Below, in pieces: positions 17,294 to 26,099 of a stretch of 64,000 nucleotides of DNA. The DNA lies in contig NC_011244.1 in NCBI RefSeq assembly GCF_000019705.1, positions 558,001 to 622,000 on the forward strand, in the 5' to 3' direction. Source of the DNA: Borrelia recurrentis A1. GTDB taxonomy: Bacteria > Spirochaetota > Spirochaetia > Borreliales > Borreliaceae. Each line of letters begins with the position of its first letter. Position 1 is the stretch's first letter. The notes below the pieces were generated by a model. It did not search any database and was not told the DNA's origin. It worked only from the letters and a program-made list of their open reading frames with translations. A program made the position numbers and the translations under genes.

Positions 17294-17926
17294 ATGAAAA
17301 TAAAATTTTTGTTTTTAAGTTTGTGGATATTTGTTACAGTAAATGTTTTGTCAAGTGTTGATTTTGAACTTAACTTAGGTTTTGGGTTTGATTTTCCAGT
17401 TAGCACTATTTCAAATTTTTATAAAACAGCTTTGGATGTGGGTAGAGAACTTGAAAGCACTATGTCTATTTTAAAGAAAGCTAAGATTATTAGAAATTTT
17501 GCAGATATGGTTAATATTTCTAAATCAGGTTTGACTTATGGAGGATACGTGCAAATGGGAGCAAAATTTGATGATTTTTGTTCACTTGGTTTTGAACTTG
17601 GACTTGATTTTAATGTATTTAGAAGTATTAATAGTAAAGGACGATTGCATAATCTGCTTTCATTTGTTTCAGCTATTGAACCTAAATTTTATACAAGATT
17701 AGATTTCTTTATAGGAGCTGTTACATTTTTTACTGGACCTAGGGTTAATATTGCTACTGCTATCCAAGATTCTATTTTAGCTGAATTTGGAATTTTTGGT
17801 TGGGATTTGGGAGCAAGAGCTACATGTGCTTTTTTGACAATTGAAGGATATTATTGTTGGAATATTCAGAATAATAAATTTTCTGATTTTAAATTTGGTG
17901 TAGGTCTTGAGTTTGGCGTTGTTTAG
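17294..17926 (+). CDS. secreted protein, paralogue of the protein at 15463
   Basis: A 211-aa protein starting at ATG 17294, where GGAGGG at 17279-17284 is well placed; an upstream in-frame GTG at 17258 would put the SD inside the coding region. The signal peptide is FLFLSLWIFVTVNVLSS. After a short helical section the C-terminal half has strand patterns (GGYVQMGAKFDDFCSLGFEL, FFIGAVTFFTGPR, FKFGVGLEFGVV) matching the order of strands in the protein at 15463, but without the long helical insert. I infer a small outer-membrane-type barrel or a periplasmic beta-protein. Confidence 0.72.
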   Translation: MKIKFLFLSLWIFVTVNVLSSVDFELNLGFGFDFPVSTISNFYKTALDVGRELESTMSILKKAKIIRNFADMVNISKSGLTYGGYVQMGAKFDDFCSLGFELGLDFNVFRSINSKGRLHNLLSFVSAIEPKFYTRLDFFIGAVTFFTGPRVNIATAIQDSILAEFGIFGWDLGARATCAFLTIEGYYCWNIQNNKFSDFKFGVGLEFGVV

Positions 17927-18015
17927 GGCATTATATAGTCTTTAATAAATATTGATAGAATTTGGGTATTTTTTATTTGTAATGGAGATTGTTATTTTTG
18001 AAAATTTTTTTAAAC

Positions 18016-18045
18016 TTGTATGAATTATTTATATTAATGTACAAT
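18016..18045 (+). promoter_or_regulatory. candidate promoter for prs
   Basis: TTGTAT (18016-18021), an 18-base spacer and TACAAT (18040-18045). The -10 matches five of six consensus bases and the -35 is weak. It would start transcription about 32 bases before the prs start codon. Confidence 0.45.
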
Positions 18046-18083
18046 AAAGTAAAGATTTTCTGTTTGAATATGGAGTTTTAACA

Positions 18084-19304
18084 TTGAGCTTGCTTATGAA
18101 AAAGTCAATAGGAATTATTGCATGTCCTGGAGGTCGGGTATTTGCAGAGAAAATAATGGCAGAACTTAATACAATATTTTTAGATGCTGAGAATAAAGTT
18201 ATTGAACAAATTTCGCAAACTTCTAATTGTTCAAAGGAAGATGTTTTGAAATTTGAAGGAATTTTATCTTCTTTTTTAGAGGGACTTGAATTTTCTAATT
18301 TAAGGTTTGATGAGACTATGGAAATTCCTGTAAATTTTATTAAATTTGCTAATGGTGAGTTTAAGTCAGAGATTTTAAAAACTATCAGAAATAAAGATAT
18401 TTTTATTGTACAAGATGTTTCTAATATTTATCCAGTTACTGTAAATAATAATGAAGAAGTAGTGATGACAGTTAATGATCATTTGATGAACTTAATGACT
18501 ACAGTAGACGCGTGCATGCAGGCTAAGGCCAATTCTGTTAGTGTTATTGTTCCTTCTTATCCTTACTCAAGGCAAGATAAAAAACATTCACGAGAAGGGC
18601 TAACAGCAAGTCTTTTTGGAAGATTTTTGGAAGAATTGAGAGTAAAACATATTTTAACATTGGATATTCATTCAAAGGCTATTGAAAATGTCTTTAGAAA
18701 GTCGTATTTTGAAAATTTGAATGCATCTTATGAAATTTTTGATGCTTTAGCCGAACTTATAGATATTAGAGATTCTAACTTAGTAGTTGTATCTCCTGAC
18801 ACAGGAGCTGTTAATCGAAATAAGTTTTTTGCATCTAATCTTAAGAGACCCTTGGCTTTGCTTTATAAAGAGAGAGATTACTCAAAGGTAACGCATAATG
18901 TTACTGATTCAAACATTTCTGTTACTAAATTGTTGGGAGATGTTGAGGGTAAAAATGTTTTTATGAGTGATGATATTTTGGCTACTGGTGGTACTTTTAT
19001 TAAAGCAGTGAAATTGTTAAAAAGTATGGGAGCTAAAAAGATTATATGTGCAGTAAGTTTACCATTTTTTAATGGAGATGCCATTAGGTATTTTGATAAA
19101 GCCTATGAGGAAGGTTATTTTTATAAGATAATTGGAACAAATGCTGTTTATCATGATGATAAACTTCTTAGTAAACCTTGGTACTATGAAGCTAATGTTG
19201 CACATCTTTTTGCAGGTGCAATTTTTGCAATTCATAATAGAGTTAGTTTGCAAAGAATTCTTGATAGAAGCCATGACATTCAAAATTTGATTTCTAAGAG
19301 TTAA
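18084..19304 (+). CDS. prs: ribose-phosphate pyrophosphokinase (PRPP synthetase), long form
   Basis: Makes PRPP from ribose 5-phosphate and ATP for nucleotide salvage. Family motifs are present: FANGEFKSEI, PSYPYSRQDKKHSREG (ATP loop), LTLDIHSKAIENVF, VVSPDTGAVNRNKFFA and the PRPP loop DDILATGGTF. At 406 aa it is much longer than the usual 310-320. The extra residues fall mainly at about 28-80, before FANGE, in a helical insert with SNCSKEDVLKFEG, plus a C-terminal extension. The start is TTG at 18084, chosen because GGAG at 18072-18075 is eight bases away; the ATG at 18096 would be 20 away. The FGGY kinase gene follows four bases after the stop. Confidence 0.9.
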   Translation: MSLLMKKSIGIIACPGGRVFAEKIMAELNTIFLDAENKVIEQISQTSNCSKEDVLKFEGILSSFLEGLEFSNLRFDETMEIPVNFIKFANGEFKSEILKTIRNKDIFIVQDVSNIYPVTVNNNEEVVMTVNDHLMNLMTTVDACMQAKANSVSVIVPSYPYSRQDKKHSREGLTASLFGRFLEELRVKHILTLDIHSKAIENVFRKSYFENLNASYEIFDALAELIDIRDSNLVVVSPDTGAVNRNKFFASNLKRPLALLYKERDYSKVTHNVTDSNISVTKLLGDVEGKNVFMSDDILATGGTFIKAVKLLKSMGAKKIICAVSLPFFNGDAIRYFDKAYEEGYFYKIIGTNAVYHDDKLLSKPWYYEANVAHLFAGAIFAIHNRVSLQRILDRSHDIQNLISKS

Positions 19305-19308
19305 TTTT

Positions 19309-20673
19309 ATGAATGTACTCAGTATTGATGTTGGTACTAGTACTTTAAAATCTGCTTTAATAAATTCTCATTATGGGATTTTAGGGTGTCTTGATATAAA
19401 TTATTTTGATTATTTTAATGTAAATTTTGAAAATTTTGATTATAAAATATGGATCTTTGCTTTAAAGAAAATAATGTCTCATTTTATGTATAGAAAAATT
19501 GATTGTATTTCTATTAGTGGTATCTCTCCATGTTTAATAGCTCTTGATTCAAATTTAATTCCTTTAGAAGTGTTACATTGGAATTCTTCTAAAGTAGTTA
19601 AAAATTATAAAGGAAAATCAACTTTTTTGCCCTTTGTTCTTAGTACATTTGAAAGAGGAATTTATGATAAAGTTAGATATTTCGTTTCGTGTTTTGAATA
19701 TTTAATTTATTTACTTACAGGTAATTTGGTTACAAGCTATCCTAGTTTGTCTTATATTCCTTTTATTTGGAATAATATTGAACTTAAAGAATATAATCTT
19801 GATACAAGTAAATTCCCTCCTTTTTTAAGAATGGGAGAAATTGTTGGGCAGGTTACTAAGCGTGCTAGTATTGAATTTGGTATTAATAGTGGCATTAATG
19901 TAATTAATGCTGGAATTGATTATTTAAGTGTTCTTATTGGAAGTGGAGCTTTTTTTTCTGGAATAGTATCAAATAGAATGGGTACTAGCGAAGGTTTTAA
20001 TTTTGTCTCAGATACGTATTTATTAGATTTTTCTTTGATATATCCTTATTTCTTAGATAATTTGTTTATTATTGGAAGAATAGTTCCTTCTGGATATTTA
20101 TTGCAATTACTTAAAGATAGATTGTTTCAGAAGGAAAAATCATTTGGAGAATTTCTTGAAAAAATTTCTGCAATATATACGCCAAGTAATATTTATTTTT
20201 ATTTAAATAAAAAAGAACTTTTTTGTGATTATATTTTAATAGATCCACAAATAAAGAATAATTTAAATGAAGGCATTGTGGGAAAGTTAGATGATCCTTT
20301 ACAGATAGGAATTGCAATTCTTGAGTCTTCTTATTTTTCATTTTATAATAGGATGCTTAATCTTAAGTCTTGTAAAAGAGATATCTTAGATATTTTTGTA
20401 AGTGGGACTAATTCAGATAATTTATTTTTAAATAAGCTTAAAGCTAATATTATTGGGAAAGATTTAAAAATTTTTGAATTTAAACATTCTGAGATTGCTG
20501 GTAATGCAATTTTGGCATTTTGTTGTTTGAAAGAATTTGATAATTTAGAGGATGCATTTAAAAAACTTGTTAAAATAAAGCGTATTGTGTCCTTTAATGC
20601 CAATATGCATGATATTTATTTGGAAAAATATCATAATTATGTTTCTAATTTTAATCTATTTGTTAATAGTTAA
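19309..20673 (+). CDS. FGGY-family carbohydrate kinase (xylulokinase-like)
   Basis: A 454-aa sugar kinase of the FGGY/ASKHA class. The N-terminal phosphate loop LSIDVGTSTLKSALI is clear, as are ISISGISPCLIALD, NAGIDYLSVLIGSGAF (expected catalytic Asp in GID) and NRMGTSEGFNF. The C-terminal adenosine part is worn: VSGTNSDNLF stands where GGGA/S-x-N is usual. It is shorter than typical xylulokinase and the substrate cannot be told from sequence; the Borrelia homologue is commonly annotated as xylulokinase. Directly after prs, so a shared role in pentose-phosphate supply is possible. The end overlaps the convergent SPOR gene by 18 bases. Confidence 0.75.
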   Translation: MNVLSIDVGTSTLKSALINSHYGILGCLDINYFDYFNVNFENFDYKIWIFALKKIMSHFMYRKIDCISISGISPCLIALDSNLIPLEVLHWNSSKVVKNYKGKSTFLPFVLSTFERGIYDKVRYFVSCFEYLIYLLTGNLVTSYPSLSYIPFIWNNIELKEYNLDTSKFPPFLRMGEIVGQVTKRASIEFGINSGINVINAGIDYLSVLIGSGAFFSGIVSNRMGTSEGFNFVSDTYLLDFSLIYPYFLDNLFIIGRIVPSGYLLQLLKDRLFQKEKSFGEFLEKISAIYTPSNIYFYLNKKELFCDYILIDPQIKNNLNEGIVGKLDDPLQIGIAILESSYFSFYNRMLNLKSCKRDILDIFVSGTNSDNLFLNKLKANIIGKDLKIFEFKHSEIAGNAILAFCCLKEFDNLEDAFKKLVKIKRIVSFNANMHDIYLEKYHNYVSNFNLFVNS

Positions 20674-21360
20674 TATGTAAGCATCCTTAAATTCATTTGA
20701 ATTTGATATTTTTTGAAGATCAATCTTTGCTTCTGATATAGTTTTATATGGTCCAGATCTGACCCTATATGTGTCTTTGTCATTTATTGTTGCTGAATAT
20801 ATTTTTGCATTTATTTTATATTTCATTAGTTCTTGGATATTATTGTCAGCAGTAATTGGATCTGAGAGCGATGCAAATTGTATATAATATTCCTTTTGAG
20901 GATCATATTTGCTTTCAAGTTTATTATAATTTTGTTTTTTTTTGATTTCTTGACTTGCCTTTGCATTAATTTTTTTTGGTTTGAGTGTTTTTGCTTGTGT
21001 TTGTGTTTTTTTTGGTATATTTGGTTTTACAATTTGTGCTTCTTTTTTGTGAATAATTTCTTTATTATTTTTATCCATATTATTATTGAAATTTGTGTCT
21101 TCTTTATTGGTTTTTGTAAGGTCAATTATGATTTCATTTGGTTTGTCAGTTATTGATAGAGTATCTTGATTATTTTCATTTTCTGTAGATTTTTCATTTT
21201 TTGTTTCTTGCAAAATAATATTTTTGCCTGCAATGTCAGAGGCCAAATTTTTATTTGGGAAAAAAATAATTATTCCAAGAAATATAATTGCACAAACAGT
21301 TACAATTGAAGTTAATGCTACTAAGAATCCTTTGTTATTATTGTTATTAAAATCTCTCAT
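20656..21360 (-). CDS. SPOR-domain membrane protein
   Basis: A 234-aa bitopic protein: a short cytosolic N-terminus rich in Asn, one transmembrane helix at about 13-33, a long Lys/Asn/Thr-rich periplasmic linker, and a C-terminal SPOR domain from about 158 (EYYIQFASLSDPITADNNIQ ... YRVRSGPYKTISEAKIDLQ). SPOR domains bind denuded glycan at division sites, so it probably acts in septation or wall turnover. Its ATG shares one base with the coaE stop (TAATG), so translation is coupled to coaE. Confidence 0.85.
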   Translation of the reverse strand: MRDFNNNNNKGFLVALTSIVTVCAIIFLGIIIFFPNKNLASDIAGKNIILQETKNEKSTENENNQDTLSITDKPNEIIIDLTKTNKEDTNFNNNMDKNNKEIIHKKEAQIVKPNIPKKTQTQAKTLKPKKINAKASQEIKKKQNYNKLESKYDPQKEYYIQFASLSDPITADNNIQELMKYKINAKIYSATINDKDTYRVRSGPYKTISEAKIDLQKISNSNEFKDAYILTINK

Positions 21361-21956
21361 TATGTTACCTCTCTCATCTTAGCCCTAATTTTTCTTTTTA
21401 AATATTCATAACTCTTATTGTTAATTATATTTATTATTTTTGAATTTATAATATTTTTATTGAAAAAAATATCTTTTTGCCATTTAAGTATGTTTATAAT
21501 TAATTTGTCATCAATATTGCGATTTAATTTTAGCCTATTTTTTATTATCTCATCATTTGCTTTTATTATAAATATGTGTTTACAAAATTTTGCAAGGTCT
21601 AGTTTAAAAAGTAGTGCGGCATTGATTATAATTTTGTTAGACTTATTTGTTAATATTATTTGTTCTATTTTTTGATGTATGATGGGATGTGTTATTTTTT
21701 CTAATATTTGTAGCTTTTCTTTATCATAAAAGACTATATTGCGAAGTTTTATTCTGTCTATTTCATTTATATTATTTAATATTTTATTGCCAAAAGTTTT
21801 AATTATTGTATTTTTTTTTTCTTCTAAAATGATATGACCTATTTTATCTGCATTAATTTCATAAAAATCATATTCGTTACTAATGATTTTTGACACAGTG
21901 TCTTTTCCGGTTGATATTCTACCAGTTATTCCAATTATTGATGAATGTCTCCCCAT
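21360..21956 (-). CDS. coaE: dephospho-CoA kinase
   Basis: A 198-aa P-loop kinase for the last step of CoA synthesis. The N-terminus IIGITGRISTGKDTVSKII is the nucleotide loop, with Asp where most relatives have Ser (GKD rather than GKS). INADKIGHIILEE matches the family D-x-D-x-I segment, then THPIIHQKI (H-P block) and the lid-like RLKLNRNIDD. The order fits CoaE although the sequence is divergent. The start overlaps the polA end by 22 bases in another frame. Confidence 0.85.
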   Translation of the reverse strand: MGRHSSIIGITGRISTGKDTVSKIISNEYDFYEINADKIGHIILEEKKNTIIKTFGNKILNNINEIDRIKLRNIVFYDKEKLQILEKITHPIIHQKIEQIILTNKSNKIIINAALLFKLDLAKFCKHIFIIKANDEIIKNRLKLNRNIDDKLIINILKWQKDIFFNKNIINSKIINIINNKSYEYLKRKIRAKMREVT

Positions 21957-24703
21957 GATTTTCCAGTTTCAATATTTGTTTTTAAAGGAATCTTTAAAGG
22001 ATAAGCATTTTCCATCATTTCTTTTATTATTATTTGTGCCTTTTCACATTCTTCTTCTGGTGATTCAATTAACATTTCATCGTGTACTTGTAAGAGTATT
22101 TTTGATTTTAGATTGTTATTTTTAAATTCATTATATACTTTAATCATTGCAATTTTCATTATATCAGATGCACTTCCTTGAATTATACTATTTATTGCCA
22201 TTCGTTCAGCACCTGTTCTTTCTAAATAATTTTGACTATTAATTTCTCTTATGTATCTTCTTCTCTTTAAAAGGGTTTCACTGTATCCATTTTGCTTTAC
22301 AAAATCTATTTGATTTTGTATAAAAGTTTTTATTTTAGAATAAAGATTAAAATATGAATCGATAAAATTTTGTGCTTCATCTCTTTTAATGGATAACTCT
22401 TGTGAAAGTCTAAAAGCTGACATTCTATAAATTATTCCAAAATTAATTGATTTTGCTATTCTTCTCATTGAAGGTGTTATGTTGGCTTCATCTACCTTAA
22501 AGAGTTTTGATGCTGTTTGTATGTGAATATCTTTTTTATGTGTAAAAGCTTCAATTAGTGATTCGTCTTCTGAGAGATGTGCTAATATTACAAGTTCTAT
22601 TTGTGAATAATCTGCAGATATGAAAATATTGCCTTTAGTAGGTTTGAATGCTGCTCTTATTTTTCTTCCTCTTTCATTTTTGATTGGTATGTTTTGTAGA
22701 TTGGGTGCAGTACTTGAAATTCGTCCCGTTGCTGTTTTTGTTTGCATAAAGTTCGTATGTATTTTGTTTGTTTTTTCGTTTATAAATTCTATTAAATTAT
22801 CGGTATATGTATTTTTTAGTTTTGCAAGTTGTCTGTAGTTTATGAGTTTTTCTATAGATTCATGCTGATCTTTTATTGTCTCTAGCACCTTGATATCTGT
22901 TGAATCTTGCTTAACATTTTTTGATACTATAATATTTAATTTTTCAAATAAAATCGTATGTAATTGTTTGCTTGAATTTAGATTAAATTCAATGCCTATA
23001 CTTTGTATTACTTCATTCTCAATTGTTTTTAATTCTTGTTCAAGTTCATGGCCATATTGTGTTAAGTAATTGCTGTCAAGGTAAATGCCATTTTCTTCTA
23101 TTTCTATAATGACATTGCTAAATGGCATTTCTATGTTTTTCATTAGGCTTTCAAGATTGTCTTCTTTGAGCTTTTTTCTCAAGATATTAAATAATCTGAA
23201 GGTAATGTCAGCATCTTCAGCAGCATAGTTGGATGCTATTTCAAGTGGTATATCTTTAAGAGTACTATGTTGTGGTACTATTTCTTCGTATTTAATGTTT
23301 TTATGCATTAGATATTTTGCTGCTAAAAAGTCAAGAGATACTTTTGTGTTTGGATCAATAACATATGCTGCTATCATTGTATCGAAATATGCAGAGATGA
23401 CATTAAATCCATGTCTTTTTAGTACTTTGTAATCAAATTTATAATTTTGACCAATTAATTTTGGTTGTGAGTTAAACAATTCATTAAATTTTTGTATTAT
23501 GTAATCTTTTCCAATAGAATTTTTTTCTTTGGTTTCTATGGGAATATAGTAACTTTCAAATTCTTTAAATGAAACTGAAATTCCAATTATATTTGATTCA
23601 TAAACATTAATAGAAGTTGTTTCTGTGTCTATTGCTATATAGCTTGCTTTTTTTAGTTGTTCTATTAGTAAATCCAGTTCTTCTTTTTTTAATATTGTTT
23701 TATATTTGACATTTTCTTCTTGTATTGTCTTAAGAGTATTTGCATATAATGTTGTTGATTGTAAATCTTTTGTATTTTCTTTATTTGCTTTTGTTTTATT
23801 GATATCAAAGATTGATTTTTGCATTGTATTTATAATATTTTTTTTCTTTAATAGAGATTTGTAAGATTTAATGAGGGTTGTTGCAGAATATTCTTCAAAT
23901 AGTAAAATAATATCTTCTTTTAAATTTTCTAGTCTAAATGTTTCAAGTGATGGTAATTCTAGATCTTCTACAAGACTTATAAGTTTATAACTTAAAAAAG
24001 CATTTTCTTTTTCTCTTAGTAAGATTTCTCTGTATTTATTATTTATTAAAGATAAGTTTTCATATATTCCATTTAATGTGTGAAATTCATTTAATAATTT
24101 AGCAGCACCTTTTTGTCCAATTCCTTTAATTCCTGGGATGTTGTCTGAGGGGTCTCCAACAATGGATAAATAGTCTTTGATTTGAGATTTATTTATTCCA
24201 AATTTTTTTATAACATAATCATTGTTCATTTCTAAAAAGCTACTATTTTCAATTTTAAATATTTTGGTTTGATTTGATATTAATTGTAATAAGTCTTTAT
24301 CTGGAGAGATAATATAAGTCAAGTAATTGTTTTGTTCTGCCTTTTTTGTAAAACTGGCTATAAGATCATCAGCTTCATATCCTTGTAGTTCAAACATTGG
24401 GATATTTGCTTTTATTAATCCTTCTTTTATCCAATGAATTTGTGGAATTAGGTTGTCTGGAGGAGCATCTCTTGTTGCTTTGTAACTTGGGTATTGTTTT
24501 TGTCTAAATGTTTGTGTTTCTGAATCAAAAGTGACAATTAGATTTTCTGGTTTTTTTTCCTTTATGATAAAGAAAAGAGTTTTAAAAAAACCAATAAATG
24601 CGCTGACATTTTCTCCTTTACTATTTGTTAAAGGATTGTTTTTCATAACGTGATAGTTTCTAAAAATTATGTTTAATGCATCTATTAAGTAAATTTCTTT
24701 CAT
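21935..24703 (-). CDS. polA: DNA polymerase I
   Basis: A 922-aa enzyme for gap filling and primer removal. The 5'-nuclease domain (about 1-285) has VTFDSETQTFR, YEADDLIA and DPSDNIPGIKGIG. The 3'-5' exonuclease looks intact: AIDTETT, FDYKVLK with FDTM, and YAAEDADITF supply the expected Asp, Glu, Asp and Tyr-Asp residues. The polymerase domain has motif A SADYSQIEL, O-helix RRIAKSINFGIIY and motif C QVHDEMLIE. The residue after the O-helix Tyr (Y759) is Arg760, where nearly all relatives have Gly. The ATG overlaps the preceding gene by four bases (ATGA), placing polA in a flagellar/chemotaxis run. Confidence 0.96.
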   Translation of the reverse strand: MKEIYLIDALNIIFRNYHVMKNNPLTNSKGENVSAFIGFFKTLFFIIKEKKPENLIVTFDSETQTFRQKQYPSYKATRDAPPDNLIPQIHWIKEGLIKANIPMFELQGYEADDLIASFTKKAEQNNYLTYIISPDKDLLQLISNQTKIFKIENSSFLEMNNDYVIKKFGINKSQIKDYLSIVGDPSDNIPGIKGIGQKGAAKLLNEFHTLNGIYENLSLINNKYREILLREKENAFLSYKLISLVEDLELPSLETFRLENLKEDIILLFEEYSATTLIKSYKSLLKKKNIINTMQKSIFDINKTKANKENTKDLQSTTLYANTLKTIQEENVKYKTILKKEELDLLIEQLKKASYIAIDTETTSINVYESNIIGISVSFKEFESYYIPIETKEKNSIGKDYIIQKFNELFNSQPKLIGQNYKFDYKVLKRHGFNVISAYFDTMIAAYVIDPNTKVSLDFLAAKYLMHKNIKYEEIVPQHSTLKDIPLEIASNYAAEDADITFRLFNILRKKLKEDNLESLMKNIEMPFSNVIIEIEENGIYLDSNYLTQYGHELEQELKTIENEVIQSIGIEFNLNSSKQLHTILFEKLNIIVSKNVKQDSTDIKVLETIKDQHESIEKLINYRQLAKLKNTYTDNLIEFINEKTNKIHTNFMQTKTATGRISSTAPNLQNIPIKNERGRKIRAAFKPTKGNIFISADYSQIELVILAHLSEDESLIEAFTHKKDIHIQTASKLFKVDEANITPSMRRIAKSINFGIIYRMSAFRLSQELSIKRDEAQNFIDSYFNLYSKIKTFIQNQIDFVKQNGYSETLLKRRRYIREINSQNYLERTGAERMAINSIIQGSASDIMKIAMIKVYNEFKNNNLKSKILLQVHDEMLIESPEEECEKAQIIIKEMMENAYPLKIPLKTNIETGKSWGDIHQ

Positions 24704-25104
24704 ATTATAACATCTAATAAAATTGGTTCTTTATGGTTAAATGAACTTTTGAAAAATTGTATTTTTGGTATTGCTTTTTTTTGAGCAAATATTTTTTTTA
24801 ACATTTTATATGTATTTTCATATTGAGTGTATATCATTTTTTTTAATGATAAAGCATATTTAATTAATTTGTTAATTTCTTCTTGTATTTGTTCTTGTGT
24901 TTTTAACCATGAATTTATGGTTGTATAATAGTTGTTGATTGAATTTACAATTAGATCTTTTTTAGGATTTGTGATTTCTAATATATCTATTATTCCTTGA
25001 GTGATTTTTGTATTTTCAAATTCTAAGATAGCTTTTAATTTTTTTAGTTCAAGTATTAGATCTTGTAAATATTTTTTTAAGATTACATTTGTATTAACCG
25101 ACAA
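24700..25104 (-). CDS. FlgN-like helical protein (probable flagellar chaperone)
   Basis: A 134-aa, all-helical protein directly after fliS. The N-terminal pattern, LQDLILELKKLKAILEFENT followed by a helix on ILEITNPKKDLI, resembles FlgN chaperones of hook-associated proteins (an E-x-x-L-x-x-L core, an L-x-x-L-T segment, then K). Identity is by pattern and position only. TTG at 25104 is the start, with AGGA six to nine bases upstream; it overlaps the fliS end by 11 bases and its own stop overlaps the polA ATG. Confidence 0.6.
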   Translation of the reverse strand: MSVNTNVILKKYLQDLILELKKLKAILEFENTKITQGIIDILEITNPKKDLIVNSINNYYTTINSWLKTQEQIQEEINKLIKYALSLKKMIYTQYENTYKMLKKIFAQKKAIPKIQFFKSSFNHKEPILLDVII

Positions 25105-25516
25105 TATTTATTCCTAATTTCTTTTTAATGATAATATTATTGTCTTTTTTAAGTAATGCTTTCCAAGCTGTGTGAAGATTTTTGAGGTGCTTTAAGACTT
25201 CTTGGATATTATCTATATTTTTTTCTAATGTGACACTTTCTAATGTTTTATTTAAAAAGGAGTATATTGAGAATAGGTTATTTGAAATATCCCCACCATC
25301 TTCAAAATTTAGTGTAGACATTAATTCTATAATAATATCTTGTGCATGATAAACTTTTTCATCAGCTTTTGTTGTGCTGTTTGGGTCTTTATTTTTATAA
25401 AATTCTTTAGCAACTTCTAAATCTTGTATTGCTTTTTCATATAGCATTACTAATATTGATATTGAACTTGATGTGTTGACTTGTGTTTTTTTGTAAATAT
25501 CTTCTTTTCTTAGCAA
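25094..25516 (-). CDS. fliS: flagellin export chaperone FliS
   Basis: A 140-aa helical protein. It shows the FliS pattern: QVNTSSSISILVMLYEKAIQ, then AQDIIIELMSTLNFEDGGDI and NLFSIYSFLNKTL, matching the family blocks L-Y-x-x-A-I, A-x-x-I-I-x-E-L and L-x-x-L-Y-x-Y. It binds flagellin and delays its polymerisation before export. The start is TTG at 25516; the AGGAG site (25524-25528) overlaps the cheY stop codon, so translation follows from cheY. Confidence 0.87.
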   Translation of the reverse strand: MLRKEDIYKKTQVNTSSSISILVMLYEKAIQDLEVAKEFYKNKDPNSTTKADEKVYHAQDIIIELMSTLNFEDGGDISNNLFSIYSFLNKTLESVTLEKNIDNIQEVLKHLKNLHTAWKALLKKDNNIIIKKKLGINIVG

Positions 25517-25526
25517 GGATTTTCTC

Positions 25527-25907
25527 CTAATTTAATGTTTTTATTTGTTCTGCTATCTGTTCTTCTCTGAAAGGTTTTGTAATATATCCTTTTGCTCCAA
25601 GTTGTAGGGCTTTTGCAATAAGTTCTTGTTTTCCAAGTGCTGTGACCATTAATATGTTTAGTTTGCGTTCAAGATTTTTGTTAAGTGCATTTATTTTTTC
25701 AAGTGCTGTAATTCCATCCATTCCCATCATAGTTATATCAAGAGTTATTAGATGAAGTGTTTCTTGTTTTTTAAATTCCTGAATAGCCTGAATACCATCT
25801 TCTGCTTCTAAAAACTCATTGAATCCTAAATTTTTTAGTATTTTAATTAAATTTTTGCGCATAAAAATAGAATCATCAACTATTAAAGCTTTTTTATTTT
25901 CTTCCAA
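25527..25907 (-). CDS. cheY: CheY-type response regulator
   Basis: A 126-aa single receiver domain: ALIVDDSIFMRKNL (acidic pair), LITLDITMMGMDG (phospho-Asp), ILMVTALGKQE (Thr) and GYITKPFREEQ (Lys). I place the start at TTG 25907, because AAGGAG at 25916-25921 lies eight bases before it; an ATG at 25935 is in frame but has no SD. First gene of the leftward cheY-fliS-flgN-like-polA-coaE-SPOR series. A second cheY is at 48283. It probably modulates the flagellar motor switch or a related output. Confidence 0.93.
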   Translation of the reverse strand: MEENKKALIVDDSIFMRKNLIKILKNLGFNEFLEAEDGIQAIQEFKKQETLHLITLDITMMGMDGITALEKINALNKNLERKLNILMVTALGKQELIAKALQLGAKGYITKPFREEQIAEQIKTLN

Positions 25908-26099
25908 TTTCCATACTCCTTCATCTAATTTTAACATAATCGGGTATTAAAAATCATTTAATAAAAAAAGATATAATCCATTTTATATTTACTCTAAATT
26001 TTAGGATAAATAGATTTATTACTCAGTAATCCGTATGGATATTTTATATTTTTTTGTAAAATTATATTGTGGTTTTTGTAATGGGATTGATGTTGAATT

